Below are positions 1 to 8,822 of a stretch of DNA of 64,000 nt, piece after piece. Under the pieces are notes generated by a model that saw only the letters and a program-made list of their open reading frames with translations, ran no database searches and had not been told where the DNA came from. The position numbers and the translations under genes were made by a program. The first letter of the stretch is position 1; the number at the start of each line of letters is the position of its first letter. This DNA comes from Actinacidiphila epipremni (GTDB lineage Bacteria > Actinomycetota > Actinomycetes > Streptomycetales > Streptomycetaceae): NCBI RefSeq assembly GCF_012034175.1, contig NZ_JAATEJ010000006.1:124001-188000 (forward strand), in the 5' to 3' direction.

Positions 1-1
1 C

Positions 2-1108
2 GGCTTCGGCGTCCCCGACTTCCTCGACTCGCTGCTGGCCTTCCAGCCCGCCGCCGACCGCGCCGACGGCCGCCGCCATGTGGTCGTCTTCCCGATGTAC
101 ACGCAGAACGGCAACCCGGACCGCAACCTGGAGGCCGTCGCGCTGCGCGTGATGTGGCCCGACTGGCTCGCGGAACTGGAGCGCACCCGGTACGACAACC
201 CGCAGTTCGTGCCGATCACCTTCGAGGACTTCACCCCCGGCTACGACACCAACTCCGCGGTGCTCTTCCCGGAGACCGTCGCGGTGCGCAAACCGCCCGC
301 CCGCTGGAGCTGGGGCGCGATCTTCTGCGACCGCGAGGCCGCCCGCTTCCGCGCGGTCACCGCCGCGGCCGTGGACATCCTCGGCCTCGACCTGCCCCCG
401 GAGGCCGCCCGGCTGGTCGCCGACCAGGACCTGGCACAGCAGACGTACATGCTCTGGGACATGATCCACGACCGCACCCACAGCCACGGCGACCTGCCGT
501 TCGACCCGTTCATGATCAAGCAGCGGGCGCCGTTCTGGATGTACGGCCTGGAAGAGCTGCGCTGCGACCTGACCACCTTCCGCGAGGCGGTCAAGCTCCA
601 GGCCGAGGGGCACCCCATGGGCCTGGGCGTGCAGTACGCGATCCTCTTCGACCGGCTCTTCCGCTTCCCGGTCACCGGCGCGCGGGTGCGCAACTACGAC
701 GGGCTCGGCGGGCAGCTGCTGTTCTCCTACCTGCACAAGCACGACGCCGTACGCTGGACGGACAACACCCTGCACATCGACTGGGAACGCGCACCGCAGG
801 TCACCAACCAGCTCTGCGCGGAGATCGAGACGCTGTACCGCGACGGCATCGACCGGCCCAAGCTCGTGCACTGGTTCGCCGCCTACGACCTGGTCGCGCA
901 CTACCTGTCGCCGCATCCCGGCTCGGTCTGGGCCAAGGGTCCGGACGCCCTGGACCTGACGCTGCCGCCGCGCAAACTGGTCGACGACGTGCTCGCGGAC
1001 GAGTTTCCGCTCAGCATGTTCTACGAGGCCCTTGCCAGGAAGCTGCGTGAGGTGATCGCCTCGACCCGCGGCATCGTCGGCGACAGCGCGGCGAGGAGGG
1101 CCGCGTGA
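2..1108 (+). CDS. DUF6421 family protein, 5' partial
   Basis: The reading frame is already open at base 2, so the N-terminus lies before the window; 368 codons are visible and end in TGA at 1106-1108. There is no signal peptide or membrane segment in the visible part, which is rich in Trp, Tyr and Asp and looks like a soluble cytosolic protein. I match it to the actinobacterial DUF6421 family from overall character and from its neighbours, an SDR and a threonine aldolase, an order I remember from Streptomyces genomes. No biochemical function is known to me. The stop overlaps the GTG start of the SDR gene, so the two are probably translationally coupled. Confidence 0.6.
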   Translation, partial: GFGVPDFLDSLLAFQPAADRADGRRHVVVFPMYTQNGNPDRNLEAVALRVMWPDWLAELERTRYDNPQFVPITFEDFTPGYDTNSAVLFPETVAVRKPPARWSWGAIFCDREAARFRAVTAAAVDILGLDLPPEAARLVADQDLAQQTYMLWDMIHDRTHSHGDLPFDPFMIKQRAPFWMYGLEELRCDLTTFREAVKLQAEGHPMGLGVQYAILFDRLFRFPVTGARVRNYDGLGGQLLFSYLHKHDAVRWTDNTLHIDWERAPQVTNQLCAEIETLYRDGIDRPKLVHWFAAYDLVAHYLSPHPGSVWAKGPDALDLTLPPRKLVDDVLADEFPLSMFYEALARKLREVIASTRGIVGDSAARRAA

Positions 1109-1890
1109 CCGGTGCGGCCGAGGAGGCGCAGATGACGACCGACACGTACACGGGCGGGCTGGACGGAGCGGTGATCGCGGTGGCGGGCGCCGGGGGACCG
1201 GCGGGCCGCGCCGTCCTGCAGCGGCTGGCCCGCGCGGGCAGCCACGTCGTCGCCGCCGACGCAGACCCCGAGCGGCTCGCCGAGGCCGTGGACGCGGCGC
1301 GCTACGACGCGGGCGGCGCGGACATCACCGGCGAGATCGTCGACCTGCTCGACCTGGAGGCCACGCAGGACTGGGCCGGCCGGATCGAGAAGGACCACGG
1401 GCGGGTCGACGGCCTGGTGCACCTGGTGGGCGGCTGGCGCGGCTCGGCGTCCTTCCCCGAGACCGAGCTCGCCGACTGGGACGTGCTGCACAAGCTGCTG
1501 ATCCGCACCGTCCAGAACACCTCGCTGGCCTTCCACGACGGGCTGATGCGCAGCCCCGGCGGGCGCTACGTCCTGATCAGCGCGGCCGGCGCGAGCAAGC
1601 CCACCGCCGGGAACGCCGCCTACGCCGCCGCCAAGGCCGCGGCCGAGGCATGGACGCTCGCGCTCGGCGACTCCTTCCGCAAGCTCGGCGGCCCCGACGG
1701 GCCCACCGCGGCGGCCACCGTCCTGGTGATCAAGGCGCTGGTGCACGATGGTCTGCGGGCCGAGCGCCCGCAGTCGACCTTCGCCGGCTTCACCGACGTA
1801 CGCGACCTCGCCGACGCGATCGCGGACGTGTGGAACGGCACCGCAGCGCAAGTGAACGGAACCCGCCAGTGGCTGACGCCCCAACCGTGA
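1105..1890 (+). CDS. SDR family NAD(P)-dependent oxidoreductase
   Basis: This is a 261-residue short-chain dehydrogenase/reductase. A glycine-rich nucleotide loop (VAGAGGPAGRAVL, about residues 15-27) opens a Rossmann fold, an acidic residue follows the second strand (AADAD), and the catalytic pair is in YAAAK, preceded by the serine of LISAAGAS. Substrate is unknown. The GTG start is preceded by AGGAGG at 1094-1099 and overlaps the upstream stop. An ATG nine codons in, at 1132, also has a GAGGAGG-like site, so the start could be there. The end of the gene overlaps the likely start of the threonine aldolase gene, giving a compact three-gene unit. Confidence 0.85.
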   Translation: MTGAAEEAQMTTDTYTGGLDGAVIAVAGAGGPAGRAVLQRLARAGSHVVAADADPERLAEAVDAARYDAGGADITGEIVDLLDLEATQDWAGRIEKDHGRVDGLVHLVGGWRGSASFPETELADWDVLHKLLIRTVQNTSLAFHDGLMRSPGGRYVLISAAGASKPTAGNAAYAAAKAAAEAWTLALGDSFRKLGGPDGPTAAATVLVIKALVHDGLRAERPQSTFAGFTDVRDLADAIADVWNGTAAQVNGTRQWLTPQP

Positions 1891-3008
1891 CCGACCCCGC
1901 CGACGAGCGCGCGGAGCCCCCCGCGCCGCCGGCACCCGCCGCCACCGACGCCGTACGGCGGCACGACCCCGACGTCCGCGGCTTCGCCAGCGACAACTAC
2001 GCCGGGGTCCACCCCGAGGTGCTGGCTGCGCTCGCCCTCGCCAACGGCGGCCACCAGGTCGCCTACGGCGGCGACGCGTACACCGCCGGCCTCCAGGACC
2101 TCTTCCGGCGGCACTTCGGCCCCGCCGCCGAAGTCTTCCCGGTCTTCAACGGCACCGGCGCCAACGTGACCGCGCTGCAGGCGCTCACCGAGCGGTGGGG
2201 CGCGGTGGTGTGCGCCGAGAGCGCGCACATCAACGTCGACGAGTGCGGCGCGCCCGAACGCGTGGGCGGCCTGAAGCTGCTCACCGTCCCGACCCCGGAC
2301 GGCAAGCTCACCCCCGGGCTGATCGACCGGCAGGCATGGGGCTTCGAGGACGAGCACCGGGCCCAGCCGCAGGTCGTGGCGCTGACGCAGACCACCGAGC
2401 TGGGCACGTGCTACACGCCCGAGGAGGTCAGGGCGATCTGCGAGCACGCCCACGAGCGGGGCATGGCCGTCTACATGGACGGCGCGCGGCTCGCCAACGC
2501 CGCCGCGACCCTCGGGGTGCCGCTCGCCGCCTTCACCACCGACGCGGGCGTCGACGTGCTGTCCTTCGGCGGCACCAAGAACGGGCTGCTGCTCGGCGAG
2601 TGCGTCGTCGTGCTCAGCCCGCAGCGGGTGCGCGGGCTGAGGTACCTGCGCAAGCTCTCGATGCAGCTGGCGTCCAAGATGCGCTTCGTGTCCGTGCAGT
2701 TCGAGGCGCTGCTGGCCGGCGACCTGTGGCTGCGCAGCGCCGCGCACGCCAACGCGATGGCCCGCAGGCTGGAGGCGGCCGTGAGCGGCGTCGCGGGCGT
2801 GCGGGTGACGCAGCCGGTGCAGTCCAACGCGGTCTTCGCGGTGCTGCCGCGCGAGGTGAGCGAGCGGCTGCAGAAGCGCCACCGCTTCTACTTCTGGGAC
2901 GAGGCGACCGGCGAGGTGCGCTGGATGTGCGCCTTCGACACCACCGAGCGGGACGTCGACACCTTCGCCGCGGCCCTCGCCGAGGAGATGGCCGCCGCTC
3001 GTGGCTGA
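1887..3008 (+). CDS. Low-specificity L-threonine aldolase-type PLP enzyme
   Basis: This fold-type I PLP enzyme (373 residues from GTG 1887) should cleave beta-hydroxy amino acids such as threonine or allo-threonine to glycine plus an aldehyde. The N-terminal motif FASDNYAGVHPEV is typical of the family, YMDGARLANA supplies the cofactor-ring Asp, and the Schiff-base lysine is in SFGGTKNG. The GTG at 1887 overlaps the SDR stop as GTGA; an in-frame GTG at 1869 would add six residues, and neither has a strong ribosome site. The Ala/Pro-rich first 20 residues are probably disordered. Why it is coupled to the SDR and DUF6421 genes is not evident from the sequence. Confidence 0.85.
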   Translation: MTDPADERAEPPAPPAPAATDAVRRHDPDVRGFASDNYAGVHPEVLAALALANGGHQVAYGGDAYTAGLQDLFRRHFGPAAEVFPVFNGTGANVTALQALTERWGAVVCAESAHINVDECGAPERVGGLKLLTVPTPDGKLTPGLIDRQAWGFEDEHRAQPQVVALTQTTELGTCYTPEEVRAICEHAHERGMAVYMDGARLANAAATLGVPLAAFTTDAGVDVLSFGGTKNGLLLGECVVVLSPQRVRGLRYLRKLSMQLASKMRFVSVQFEALLAGDLWLRSAAHANAMARRLEAAVSGVAGVRVTQPVQSNAVFAVLPREVSERLQKRHRFYFWDEATGEVRWMCAFDTTERDVDTFAAALAEEMAAARG

Positions 3009-3035
3009 ATAAATATACGGAGATCGGTAATTCGA

Positions 3036-3064
3036 TTGATCGCGGGCCGGTGGTTTCCTAGGGT
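3036..3064 (+). promoter_or_regulatory. Promoter with -35 and -10, leaderless start
   Basis: TTGATC (3036-3041) and TAGGGT (3059-3064) are separated by exactly 17 bp in an unusually AT-rich patch after the aldolase stop. The ATG at 3071 is 7 bp past the -10, so transcription would begin at or next to the start codon and the mRNA would be leaderless. No Shine-Dalgarno sequence is present, which agrees. Confidence 0.6.
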
Positions 3065-3070
3065 CGGCGC

Positions 3071-3667
3071 ATGGAACCGACACCGGAGACCACCGACCTG
3101 TCCGCGTATCTCGCGGCCGACGACGTCATCGACCACCACGACCCGCTGGTGGCCGAGACGGCGGCACTGCTCGCCGAGGACACCGGAAGCCTGCATGAAT
3201 ATGCGCAAGCGGCCTATGAATACGTCCGGGACGCCGTCCCGCACTCCTTCGACTCCGGCGACCCGCGCGTGACCTGGCGGGCCTCCGACGTCCTGGAGCA
3301 GCGCAACGGCATCTGCTACGCGAAATCCCACGCCCTCACCGCGCTGCTGCGGGCCCGCGGCATCCCCGCCGGGCTGTGCTACCAGCGGCTGACCGCCGAC
3401 GACGGCTCCGACCCCGCGCTGCACGGCCTGGTCGCGCTGCGGCTGCCCGGCACCGACCGCTGGAGCCGGCTGGACGCCCGGGGGAACAAACCCGGGGTGG
3501 ACGCCGGTTTCTCGCTGGACGTGGAGCAGCTCGCCTTCCCCGTGCGCCCGCAGCTCGGGGAGTGCGACTATCCCACCGTGTACGCCGCGCCGCTGCCGCA
3601 GGTCGTGGAAAGCCTGCGCGCGGCGCCGAGCAGCGCGCGGATCGTGCTGCTCACCGAACTGCCGTGA
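3071..3667 (+). CDS. Transglutaminase-like domain protein
   Basis: This 198-residue protein carries the papain-like transglutaminase core with its triad in order: Cys in NGICYAKSHAL, His in LHGLVAL and Asp in RLDARGNK. It has no signal peptide, so it is probably cytosolic. The family includes proteases, amidases and crosslinkers, so the reaction cannot be assigned. It seems to have its own leaderless promoter and is followed 34 bp later by a small thioredoxin gene on the same strand, with which it may be co-transcribed. The window shows no proteasome or circular-peptide genes that would suggest a more specific role. Confidence 0.8.
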   Translation: MEPTPETTDLSAYLAADDVIDHHDPLVAETAALLAEDTGSLHEYAQAAYEYVRDAVPHSFDSGDPRVTWRASDVLEQRNGICYAKSHALTALLRARGIPAGLCYQRLTADDGSDPALHGLVALRLPGTDRWSRLDARGNKPGVDAGFSLDVEQLAFPVRPQLGECDYPTVYAAPLPQVVESLRAAPSSARIVLLTELP

Positions 3668-3701
3668 CCGTACGGCCGATCCGTCCCGAGGAGGACCGCG
3701 C

Positions 3702-4028
3702 ATGGGTGCCGCGGACGACGCCGCGCGGCTCACGGCCGCCGACCTGGGCGGGCCGCTGGGGGAGCGCGCCACGCTGGTGCAGTTCTCCAGCGCCTTCTGC
3801 GCGCCCTGCCGCGCCACCCGCCGGGTGCTCGCCGAGGTGTCGGACATGGTCGAGGGGGTACGCCATGTGGAGATCGACGCCGAGGCGCACCTCGCGCTGA
3901 TGCGCCGGCTGCGCATCGAGCGCACCCCGACGGTGCTCGTCCTGGACGCGTCGGGCGCGGTCGTCCGCCGCGCGGCCGGGCAGCCGCGCCGGGCCGACGT
4001 GATCGCCGCACTCGGCGCGGCGATCTGA
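3702..4028 (+). CDS. Thioredoxin family protein
   Basis: This 108-residue single-domain thioredoxin has the redox motif CAPC at about residues 33-36, preceded by QFSSAF, and the cis-proline in RTPTVLVLD. It should reduce or isomerise disulfides in the cytosol because it has no signal peptide or membrane anchor. A purine-rich stretch (GAGGACCG) lies just before the ATG. It lies between a transglutaminase-like cysteine enzyme and the etfBA pair, but nothing in the sequence links it to either beyond shared direction. It is slightly divergent from housekeeping TrxA, whose motif is CGPC. Confidence 0.88.
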   Translation: MGAADDAARLTAADLGGPLGERATLVQFSSAFCAPCRATRRVLAEVSDMVEGVRHVEIDAEAHLALMRRLRIERTPTVLVLDASGAVVRRAAGQPRRADVIAALGAAI

Positions 4029-4110
4029 CGGCGCCCGCGGCGCGCACGCGGCGGCGTCGGACAGGTCACAGCCGGCGGGCCTTGCTAAGCAGCCGCACAG
4101 CGGATGTACT

Positions 4111-4229
4111 GGCGAGTAATATAAACGCCGGGGACTCGCCGGGGACGCAGGGCGTACCGCGGCGGGGAGCCGCGGCCACTGGCGCCTATGCTGCCAATTC
4201 CGGGGCACTTGCCAGGGCGCTGCCAGGGC
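4111..4229 (+). promoter_or_regulatory. Repeats upstream of etfB
   Basis: The 243-bp gap before etfB holds two structures. An inverted repeat, GGCGAGT (4111-4117) with ACTCGCC (4134-4140), flanks an AT-rich block containing TAATAT. A direct repeat, TGCCAGGGC at 4210-4218 and 4221-4229, has an 11-bp period, about one helical turn. Both look like protein-binding sites rather than a terminator; the regulator is unknown. Confidence 0.35.
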
Positions 4230-4271
4230 AGTTGACGAAGACGTGCAGGACGAAGCAGTAGGAGAGCAGGC

Positions 4272-5057
4272 GTGAGCTTGAGGATCGTAGTCGCTGTGAA
4301 GTACGTGCCCGACGCCACCGGCGACCGCCACTTCGCCGATGACCTGACCACCGACCGCGAGGCGGTCGACGGCCTGCTGTCGGAACTGGACGAATACGCC
4401 GTCGAGCAGGCGCTGCAGATCGCCGATGCCGCCGACGACGCGGAGATCACCGTCCTGACCGTCGGCCCCGAGGACGCCAAGGACGCGGTGCGCAAGGCGC
4501 TGTCCATGGGCGCCGACAAGGGCGTCCACGTCGAGGACGACGCGCTGCACGGCTCGGACGTCATCGGCACCTCGCTGGTGCTCGCCAAGGCGATCGAGCA
4601 CATCGGCTACGACCTCGTCGTGACCGGCATGGCCTCCACCGACGGCACCATGGGCGTCCTGCCCGCACTGCTCGCCGAGCGGCTGGGCATCCCGCAGGTC
4701 ACCCTGCTGTCCGAGGTCGCGGTCGCCGACGGCACGGTGACCGGCCGCCGGGACGGCGACGCGGCGAGCGAGCAGCTGGAGGCGGCGCTGCCGGCGCTGG
4801 TGTCGGTCACCGACCAGTCCGGCGAGGCCCGCTACCCGTCCTTCAAGGGCATCATGGCCGCCAAGAAGAAGCCGGTGGAGTCCCTGGACCTGTCGGACCT
4901 CGGCATCGACGCGGCCGAGGTCGGCCTGGCCGGCGCCTGGACCGCGGTGCAGGACGCCGCCAAGCGCCCGGAGCGCACCGCAGGCACGATCGTCAAGGAC
5001 GAGGGCGAGGGCGGCAAGCAGCTCGCGGCCTACCTCGCGGAGCAGAAGTTCATCTGA
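4272..5057 (+). CDS. etfB: Electron transfer flavoprotein beta subunit
   Basis: This is the 261-residue EtfB, which with EtfA forms the soluble heterodimer that takes electrons from acyl-CoA and other dehydrogenases. The N-terminal VAVKYVPDATGDRHF and the central ADKGVHVEDD and TGMASTDGTMGVLPA segments are family signatures, and the last is part of the AMP-binding region. GTG 4272 follows AGGAG by a normal distance. etfA starts 54 bp downstream on the same strand, the usual order. No electron-bifurcating partner or acyl-CoA dehydrogenase gene is adjacent in this window, so it probably serves genes elsewhere. Confidence 0.95.
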   Translation: MSLRIVVAVKYVPDATGDRHFADDLTTDREAVDGLLSELDEYAVEQALQIADAADDAEITVLTVGPEDAKDAVRKALSMGADKGVHVEDDALHGSDVIGTSLVLAKAIEHIGYDLVVTGMASTDGTMGVLPALLAERLGIPQVTLLSEVAVADGTVTGRRDGDAASEQLEAALPALVSVTDQSGEARYPSFKGIMAAKKKPVESLDLSDLGIDAAEVGLAGAWTAVQDAAKRPERTAGTIVKDEGEGGKQLAAYLAEQKFI

Positions 5058-5111
5058 GCCGCGACCGCTCGCCCGCCCCCGCCTCCCATTTTCCGCAGGA
5101 GAACGATTCCC

Positions 5112-6074
5112 ATGGCTGAAGTCCTCGTCCTGGTCGACCACGTGGACGGCGCCGTCCGCAAGCCGACCCTCGAACTGCTCACCCTGGCCCGCCGCATCGG
5201 CGACCCGGTCGCCGTGCACCTCGGCCCCGGCGCCGACACCGCCGCCCCGGTCCTGGCCGAGCACGGCGCCGTCAAGGTGCTCACCGCCGACGCGCCCGAG
5301 TTCGCCGACTACCTCGTCGTCCCGAAGGTGGACGCGCTGCAGGCCGCCGCCGCGGCCGTCTCGCCGGCCGCCGTGCTGGTGGCGTCCTCCGCCGAGGGCA
5401 AGGAGGTAGCCGCCCGGCTGGCGCTGCGGCTCGGCTCCGGCATCATCACCGACGCCGTCGACGTGACCGCGGGCGACGAGGGGCCGGTCGCCACGCAGTC
5501 CGTCTTCGCCGCCGCCTTCACCACCCGCTCCCGGGTCTCCCGCGGCATCCCGGTGATCACCGTCAAGCCCAACTCCGCGCCCGTCGAGGCCGCCCCGGCC
5601 GCCGGCACCGTCGAGCCGCTGGAGGTCTCCTTCGGGGAGCTGGCGACCGGCACCAAGGTCGTCTCGCGCACCCCGCGCCAGTCCACCGGCCGCCCGGAGC
5701 TGACCGAGGCCGCGATCGTGGTCTCCGGCGGGCGCGGCGTCAACGGCGCGGAGAACTTCTCGATCATCGAGGAGCTCGCCGACTCCCTCGGCGCGGCCGT
5801 CGGCGCCTCCCGCGCCGCGGTGGACGCCGGCTGGTACCCGCACAGCAACCAGGTCGGCCAGACCGGCAAGTCGGTCTCCCCGCAGCTCTACATCGCCAAC
5901 GGCATCTCCGGCGCCATCCAGCACCGGGCCGGCATGCAGACCTCCAAGACCATCGTGGCGGTCAACAAGGACGCCGAGGCCCCGATCTTCGACCTCGCCG
6001 ACTACGGCGTCGTCGGCGACCTCTTCCAGGTCGTCCCGCAGCTCACCGCGGAGGTCAAGGCCCGCAAGGGCTGA
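5112..6074 (+). CDS. etfA: Electron transfer flavoprotein alpha subunit
   Basis: This 320-residue EtfA has the typical two-domain layout: an N-terminal half resembling EtfB, and a C-terminal FAD domain beginning at [10 protein letters not shown] (about residue 210) with the FAD-contact segments [32 protein letters not shown] and [13 protein letters not shown]. All canonical FAD contacts I can recognise are intact. A clear GCAGGAGAA ribosome site precedes ATG 5112. It is the last gene of the etfBA unit and is followed within 25 bp by a strong hairpin, so the operon ends here. Confidence 0.95.
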   Translation: MAEVLVLVDHVDGAVRKPTLELLTLARRIGDPVAVHLGPGADTAAPVLAEHGAVKVLTADAPEFADYLVVPKVDALQAAAAAVSPAAVLVASSAEGKEVAARLALRLGSGIITDAVDVTAGDEGPVATQSVFAAAFTTRSRVSRGIPVITVKPNSAPVEAAPAAGTVEPLEVSFGELATGTKVVSRTPRQSTGRPELTEAAIVVSGGRGVNGAENFSIIEELADSLGAAVGASRAAVDAGWYPHSNQVGQTGKSVSPQLYIANGISGAIQHRAGMQTSKTIVAVNKDAEAPIFDLADYGVVGDLFQVVPQLTAEVKARKG

Positions 6075-6098
6075 CCCGCCGCCCCGGCCCCGCAGCAC

Positions 6099-6139
6099 GC
6101 CGCGGCCCCCGTACGCCTCACGCGCACGGGGGCCGCGGC
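6099..6139 (+). terminator. Terminator hairpin after etfA
   Basis: Perfect 14-bp arms at 6099-6112 (GCCGCGGCCCCCGT) and 6126-6139 enclose a 13-nt loop. No T-run follows, as is common in high-GC actinobacteria. It sits between etfA (+) and the convergent LacI gene (-), so it can serve both directions. Confidence 0.75.
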
Positions 6140-6192
6140 ACTCCCGGGCGGCGCGCCCGGCTGCGTACCGGCCGGCGTACCGGGGGAGCAGG

Positions 6193-7215
6193 TCAGGACG
6201 AGGGCGGGATCTCGCCGGAGCCGCGCGGGATGAGCCGGGCCGGCAGCTCGACCCGGCTGGTGCCCGTCGCCGCGCCGTCCAGCCGCCGGAAGAGCATCTG
6301 GGCCGCGGTACGGCCGAGGCCCGGGGCGTCCTGGGCGACCACCGTGACCGGCGGGTCCAGCAGGTCGGCGAGCTCGAAGTCGTCGAAGCCCACCAGCGCG
6401 ACCGGCTCCGGGCGGCCGGACAGCACCCGTACCGCCGTCACCGTCACCCGGTTGTTGCCGGCCAGCAGCGCGGTCACCGGCTCGGGTCCTGACAGCATGG
6501 AGGCGAGCACCGCCTGCACCCGCTGCGGGGTGGTCGGGCCCATCGCGTACCACTGCGGGCGTACGTCGATCCCGGCGTCGGCCATCGCCTCGCGGTAGCC
6601 GCGCAGCCGCTCGGCGGCGGTGTGGATGCCGGGCTGGTCGCCGATGAACCCGATCCTGCGGTGGCCGTGCGCGATCAGGTGCGCCACGCCCGCCCGGGTG
6701 CCGCCGGCGTTGTCGGTGAGCACCACGTCGGCGTCGATCCGGCCCGCGGGGCGGTCCACGAACACCGTCGCCACGCCGGCGTCGATCTCGGGCACCAGGT
6801 AGCGGTGGTCGTCACCGGCCGGCACCACGACCAGCCCGTCGACCCGGCGGGCGCAGAAGGCCAGCACCAGCTCCTGCTCGCGGCGCGGGTTCTCGGTGCT
6901 GGACCCGGTGAACAGCAGCGCGCCGTGCGCGCGGGCCACGTCCTCCACGGCCCGGCTCAAGGAGGCGTAGAAGGGGTCGGCGAGGTCCTCCAGGACCAGG
7001 CCGACGCTCGCGGTGCGGCGGGTGCGCAGCAGCCGGGCGCTGTCGTTGCGGCGGAAGCCGAGGGCGTCGATCGCGGCCTGGACGCGGGCCGCGGTGTCGG
7101 GGGTGACGCCCGGCTCCTCGTTCACCACCCGGGAGACCGTCTTCAGGCCGACACCCGCCCGGGCGGCGACATCCTTCATGGTGGGCCGGGGGACGCGTCC
7201 TGGAGTATGGGTCAC
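6193..7215 (-). CDS. LacI family transcriptional regulator
   Basis: This is a 340-residue LacI/GalR repressor. The N-terminal helix-turn-helix is clear (TMKDVAARAGVGLKTVSRVVN, residues 12-32), followed by the hinge helix LGFRRNDSARLLR and a periplasmic-binding-protein-type effector domain that presumably binds a sugar. It is divergent from a ROK sugar kinase, and a perfect 12-bp palindrome with the usual CG centre of this family lies 30 bp from its GTG start. I infer that it represses itself and the kinase and that the inducer relates to the kinase substrate. No sugar transporter is adjacent. Confidence 0.92.
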   Translation of the reverse strand: MTHTPGRVPRPTMKDVAARAGVGLKTVSRVVNEEPGVTPDTAARVQAAIDALGFRRNDSARLLRTRRTASVGLVLEDLADPFYASLSRAVEDVARAHGALLFTGSSTENPRREQELVLAFCARRVDGLVVVPAGDDHRYLVPEIDAGVATVFVDRPAGRIDADVVLTDNAGGTRAGVAHLIAHGHRRIGFIGDQPGIHTAAERLRGYREAMADAGIDVRPQWYAMGPTTPQRVQAVLASMLSGPEPVTALLAGNNRVTVTAVRVLSGRPEPVALVGFDDFELADLLDPPVTVVAQDAPGLGRTAAQMLFRRLDGAATGTSRVELPARLIPRGSGEIPPSS

Positions 7216-7244
7216 GGTCGTAGTATTCCCTGCGGCAAGAGATG

Positions 7245-7256
7245 GACAACGTTGTC
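7245..7256. promoter_or_regulatory. LacI-type operator palindrome
   Basis: GACAACGTTGTC is a perfect 12-bp palindrome with the central CG typical of LacI/GalR operators. It lies 30 bp before the LacI start and about 420 bp before the ROK kinase ATG, so it is best placed for autoregulation and for control of a distal kinase promoter. Confidence 0.7.
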
Positions 7257-7676
7257 ACGATCAGGCGAGACTACCCCCGGGGCCCGCGCCGTGGAAGCGG
7301 GGCGGCCGAGGGCGGCCGAAGCTCTGCCCGAGCGGGGCCGGCCACCGGCCGGCACGGGCCGCACAACGGCCCGGGCGCGGCGCGAAAGCAACCCCGAGCA
7401 GCACCCAAGCACCACCACGGCACGACCCGGGCACGACCTGAACACAGTCAGGGCACGACCGGGGCGAGGCCGCCGTTCCACCTCCGTACTTACTGGAGGG
7501 CAGCGCCGTACGGCCACGTCCCACCGCGTACGACCCCGTACGACCCAGCTCCACCCGGCACCACCCCCGCACCACCTGCACCACCGCGCACGACCCGGCA
7601 CCACCCCCGCACCATGCGGCGGCCAGACCGCCGTACCACCCGAGCACCATCCCGCACGAAGGAGATCGACAAAACG
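7257..7676. other. 420-bp CAC-rich noncoding leader with direct repeats
   Basis: No convincing gene lies here. The plus strand is strongly depleted in T and rich in CAC/GCACGACC runs, and a perfect 22-bp direct repeat occurs at 7553-7574 and 7593-7614 (40-bp period), inside a looser series of CACGACC and CACCAC units. It forms the space between the LacI operator and the ROK kinase. It could be a long structured 5' leader or expanded low-complexity sequence. Confidence 0.5.
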
Positions 7677-8645
7677 ATGCACGTGCACGGCGCGACCGGT
7701 CCACTGGTGGCCGCACTGGACATCGGCGGCACGAAGATCGCCGGCGCCCTCGTCGACACCGAGGGGCGGCTGGTCGCGCGCTCTTTGCGGCCGACGCCCG
7801 CCGGCCGGGACGGCGAGACGGTGATGGGCGCCGTCGCCGAGGTGCTGGGCGAGCTGCGCGCGGCCCCGCAGTGGGGGGCGGCGGTCGCCGTCGGCATCGG
7901 CAGCGCCGGGCCGGTGGACGCCGTGCACGGCACCGTGAGCCCCGTCAACGTCCCCGGCTGGCGTGACTTCCCGCTCGTGCCCCGGGTCGCGGGCGCGGCC
8001 GGCGGGCTGCCGGTGGTGCTCACCGGCGACGGTGTCGCGATGACCGCGGCCGAGCACTGGCAGGGCGCCGCCCGCGGCTACGACAACGCGCTGTGCATGG
8101 TGGTGTCCACCGGCGTCGGCGGCGGCCTGGTGCTCGGCGGCACGCTGCTGCCCGGCCCGACCGGCAACGCCGGGCACATCGGCCACATCAGCGTCGACCT
8201 CGACGGCGACCCCTGCCCGTGCGGCTCCCGCGGCTGCGTCGAGCGGCTGGCCAGCGGCCCCAACATCGCCCGCCGCGCGGTGGAGTCCGGCTGGACGCCG
8301 CCGGCCGGCGCCGCGCCCACCGCGGCGGCCGTCGCGGAGTCCGCGCGGGCCGGCGACCCGCTCGCGCTGGCCTCCTTCGACCGCGCCGCCCAGGCCCTCG
8401 CGGCGGGCATCGCGGCGACCGCGACGCTGGTCGAGATCCACGTCGCCGTCATAGGCGGCGGGGTCGCCGGCGCGGGGCCCGTGCTCTTCGACCCGCTGCG
8501 CGAGCACCTGACCCACTACGCCACCTTGTCCTTCGCGGCCGGCGTGGACGTCGTCCCGGCCAAGCTGGGCACCGACGCGGGGCTGGTGGGCGCCGCCGCG
8601 GCAGCCGCCCAGGGCCTGGGCCTCGCGGGCTTCGTCGCGGGCTGA
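7677..8645 (+). CDS. ROK family sugar kinase
   Basis: This 322-residue ROK protein has no N-terminal winged helix, so it is a kinase rather than a repressor. The ATP phosphate loop is LDIGGTKIAGAL near the N-terminus, the catalytic Asp is in VLTGDGVAM, the second phosphate motif is STGVGGGLV, and the zinc/structural signature is GHIGH followed by CPCGSRGCVE. The substrate is probably a hexose such as glucose, N-acetylglucosamine or mannose. ATG 7677 has a GAAGGAG site 12 bp upstream; the long upstream region in the same frame is low-complexity and not coding. It is divergent from a LacI regulator that probably controls it. Confidence 0.9.
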   Translation: MHVHGATGPLVAALDIGGTKIAGALVDTEGRLVARSLRPTPAGRDGETVMGAVAEVLGELRAAPQWGAAVAVGIGSAGPVDAVHGTVSPVNVPGWRDFPLVPRVAGAAGGLPVVLTGDGVAMTAAEHWQGAARGYDNALCMVVSTGVGGGLVLGGTLLPGPTGNAGHIGHISVDLDGDPCPCGSRGCVERLASGPNIARRAVESGWTPPAGAAPTAAAVAESARAGDPLALASFDRAAQALAAGIAATATLVEIHVAVIGGGVAGAGPVLFDPLREHLTHYATLSFAAGVDVVPAKLGTDAGLVGAAAAAAQGLGLAGFVAG

Positions 8646-8658
8646 GCCGCGGGCCGTA

Positions 8659-8694
8659 CGCCGGGGCGCGCCGCCCGGCGCACGCGCCCCGGCG
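8659..8694. terminator. Bidirectional terminator between ROK kinase and MFS
   Basis: 12-bp perfect arms, CGCCGGGGCGCG (8659-8670) and its complement (8683-8694), enclose a 12-nt loop just after the ROK stop. A second 12-bp inverted repeat at 8726-8737 and 8796-8807 (core CCGGCCGTACG) lies nearer the end of the convergent MFS gene. Confidence 0.65.
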
Positions 8695-8822
8695 CACGGC
8701 CGGGTGAGGCCGTCCGGGCGGCGCCCCCGGCCGTACGGTCGCCCCGAGCTGCCCCCGGGGCCCCACCCGGGCCTGCTTGTGACCGGCGCCCCGGTCGTAC
8801 GGCCGGGTGCGCCCGCTCGGGC

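Noticed and set aside
4272..6074. An electron-bifurcating Etf system
   Set aside because: No bifurcating dehydrogenase, Fix or caffeyl-CoA-type partner is adjacent; the sequences look like the ordinary housekeeping type.
3651..6098. An 815-codon minus-strand open frame over the etf genes
   Set aside because: The etfBA genes on the plus strand account for the region with clear motifs; the antisense frame is low-complexity and has no plausible start or ribosome site.
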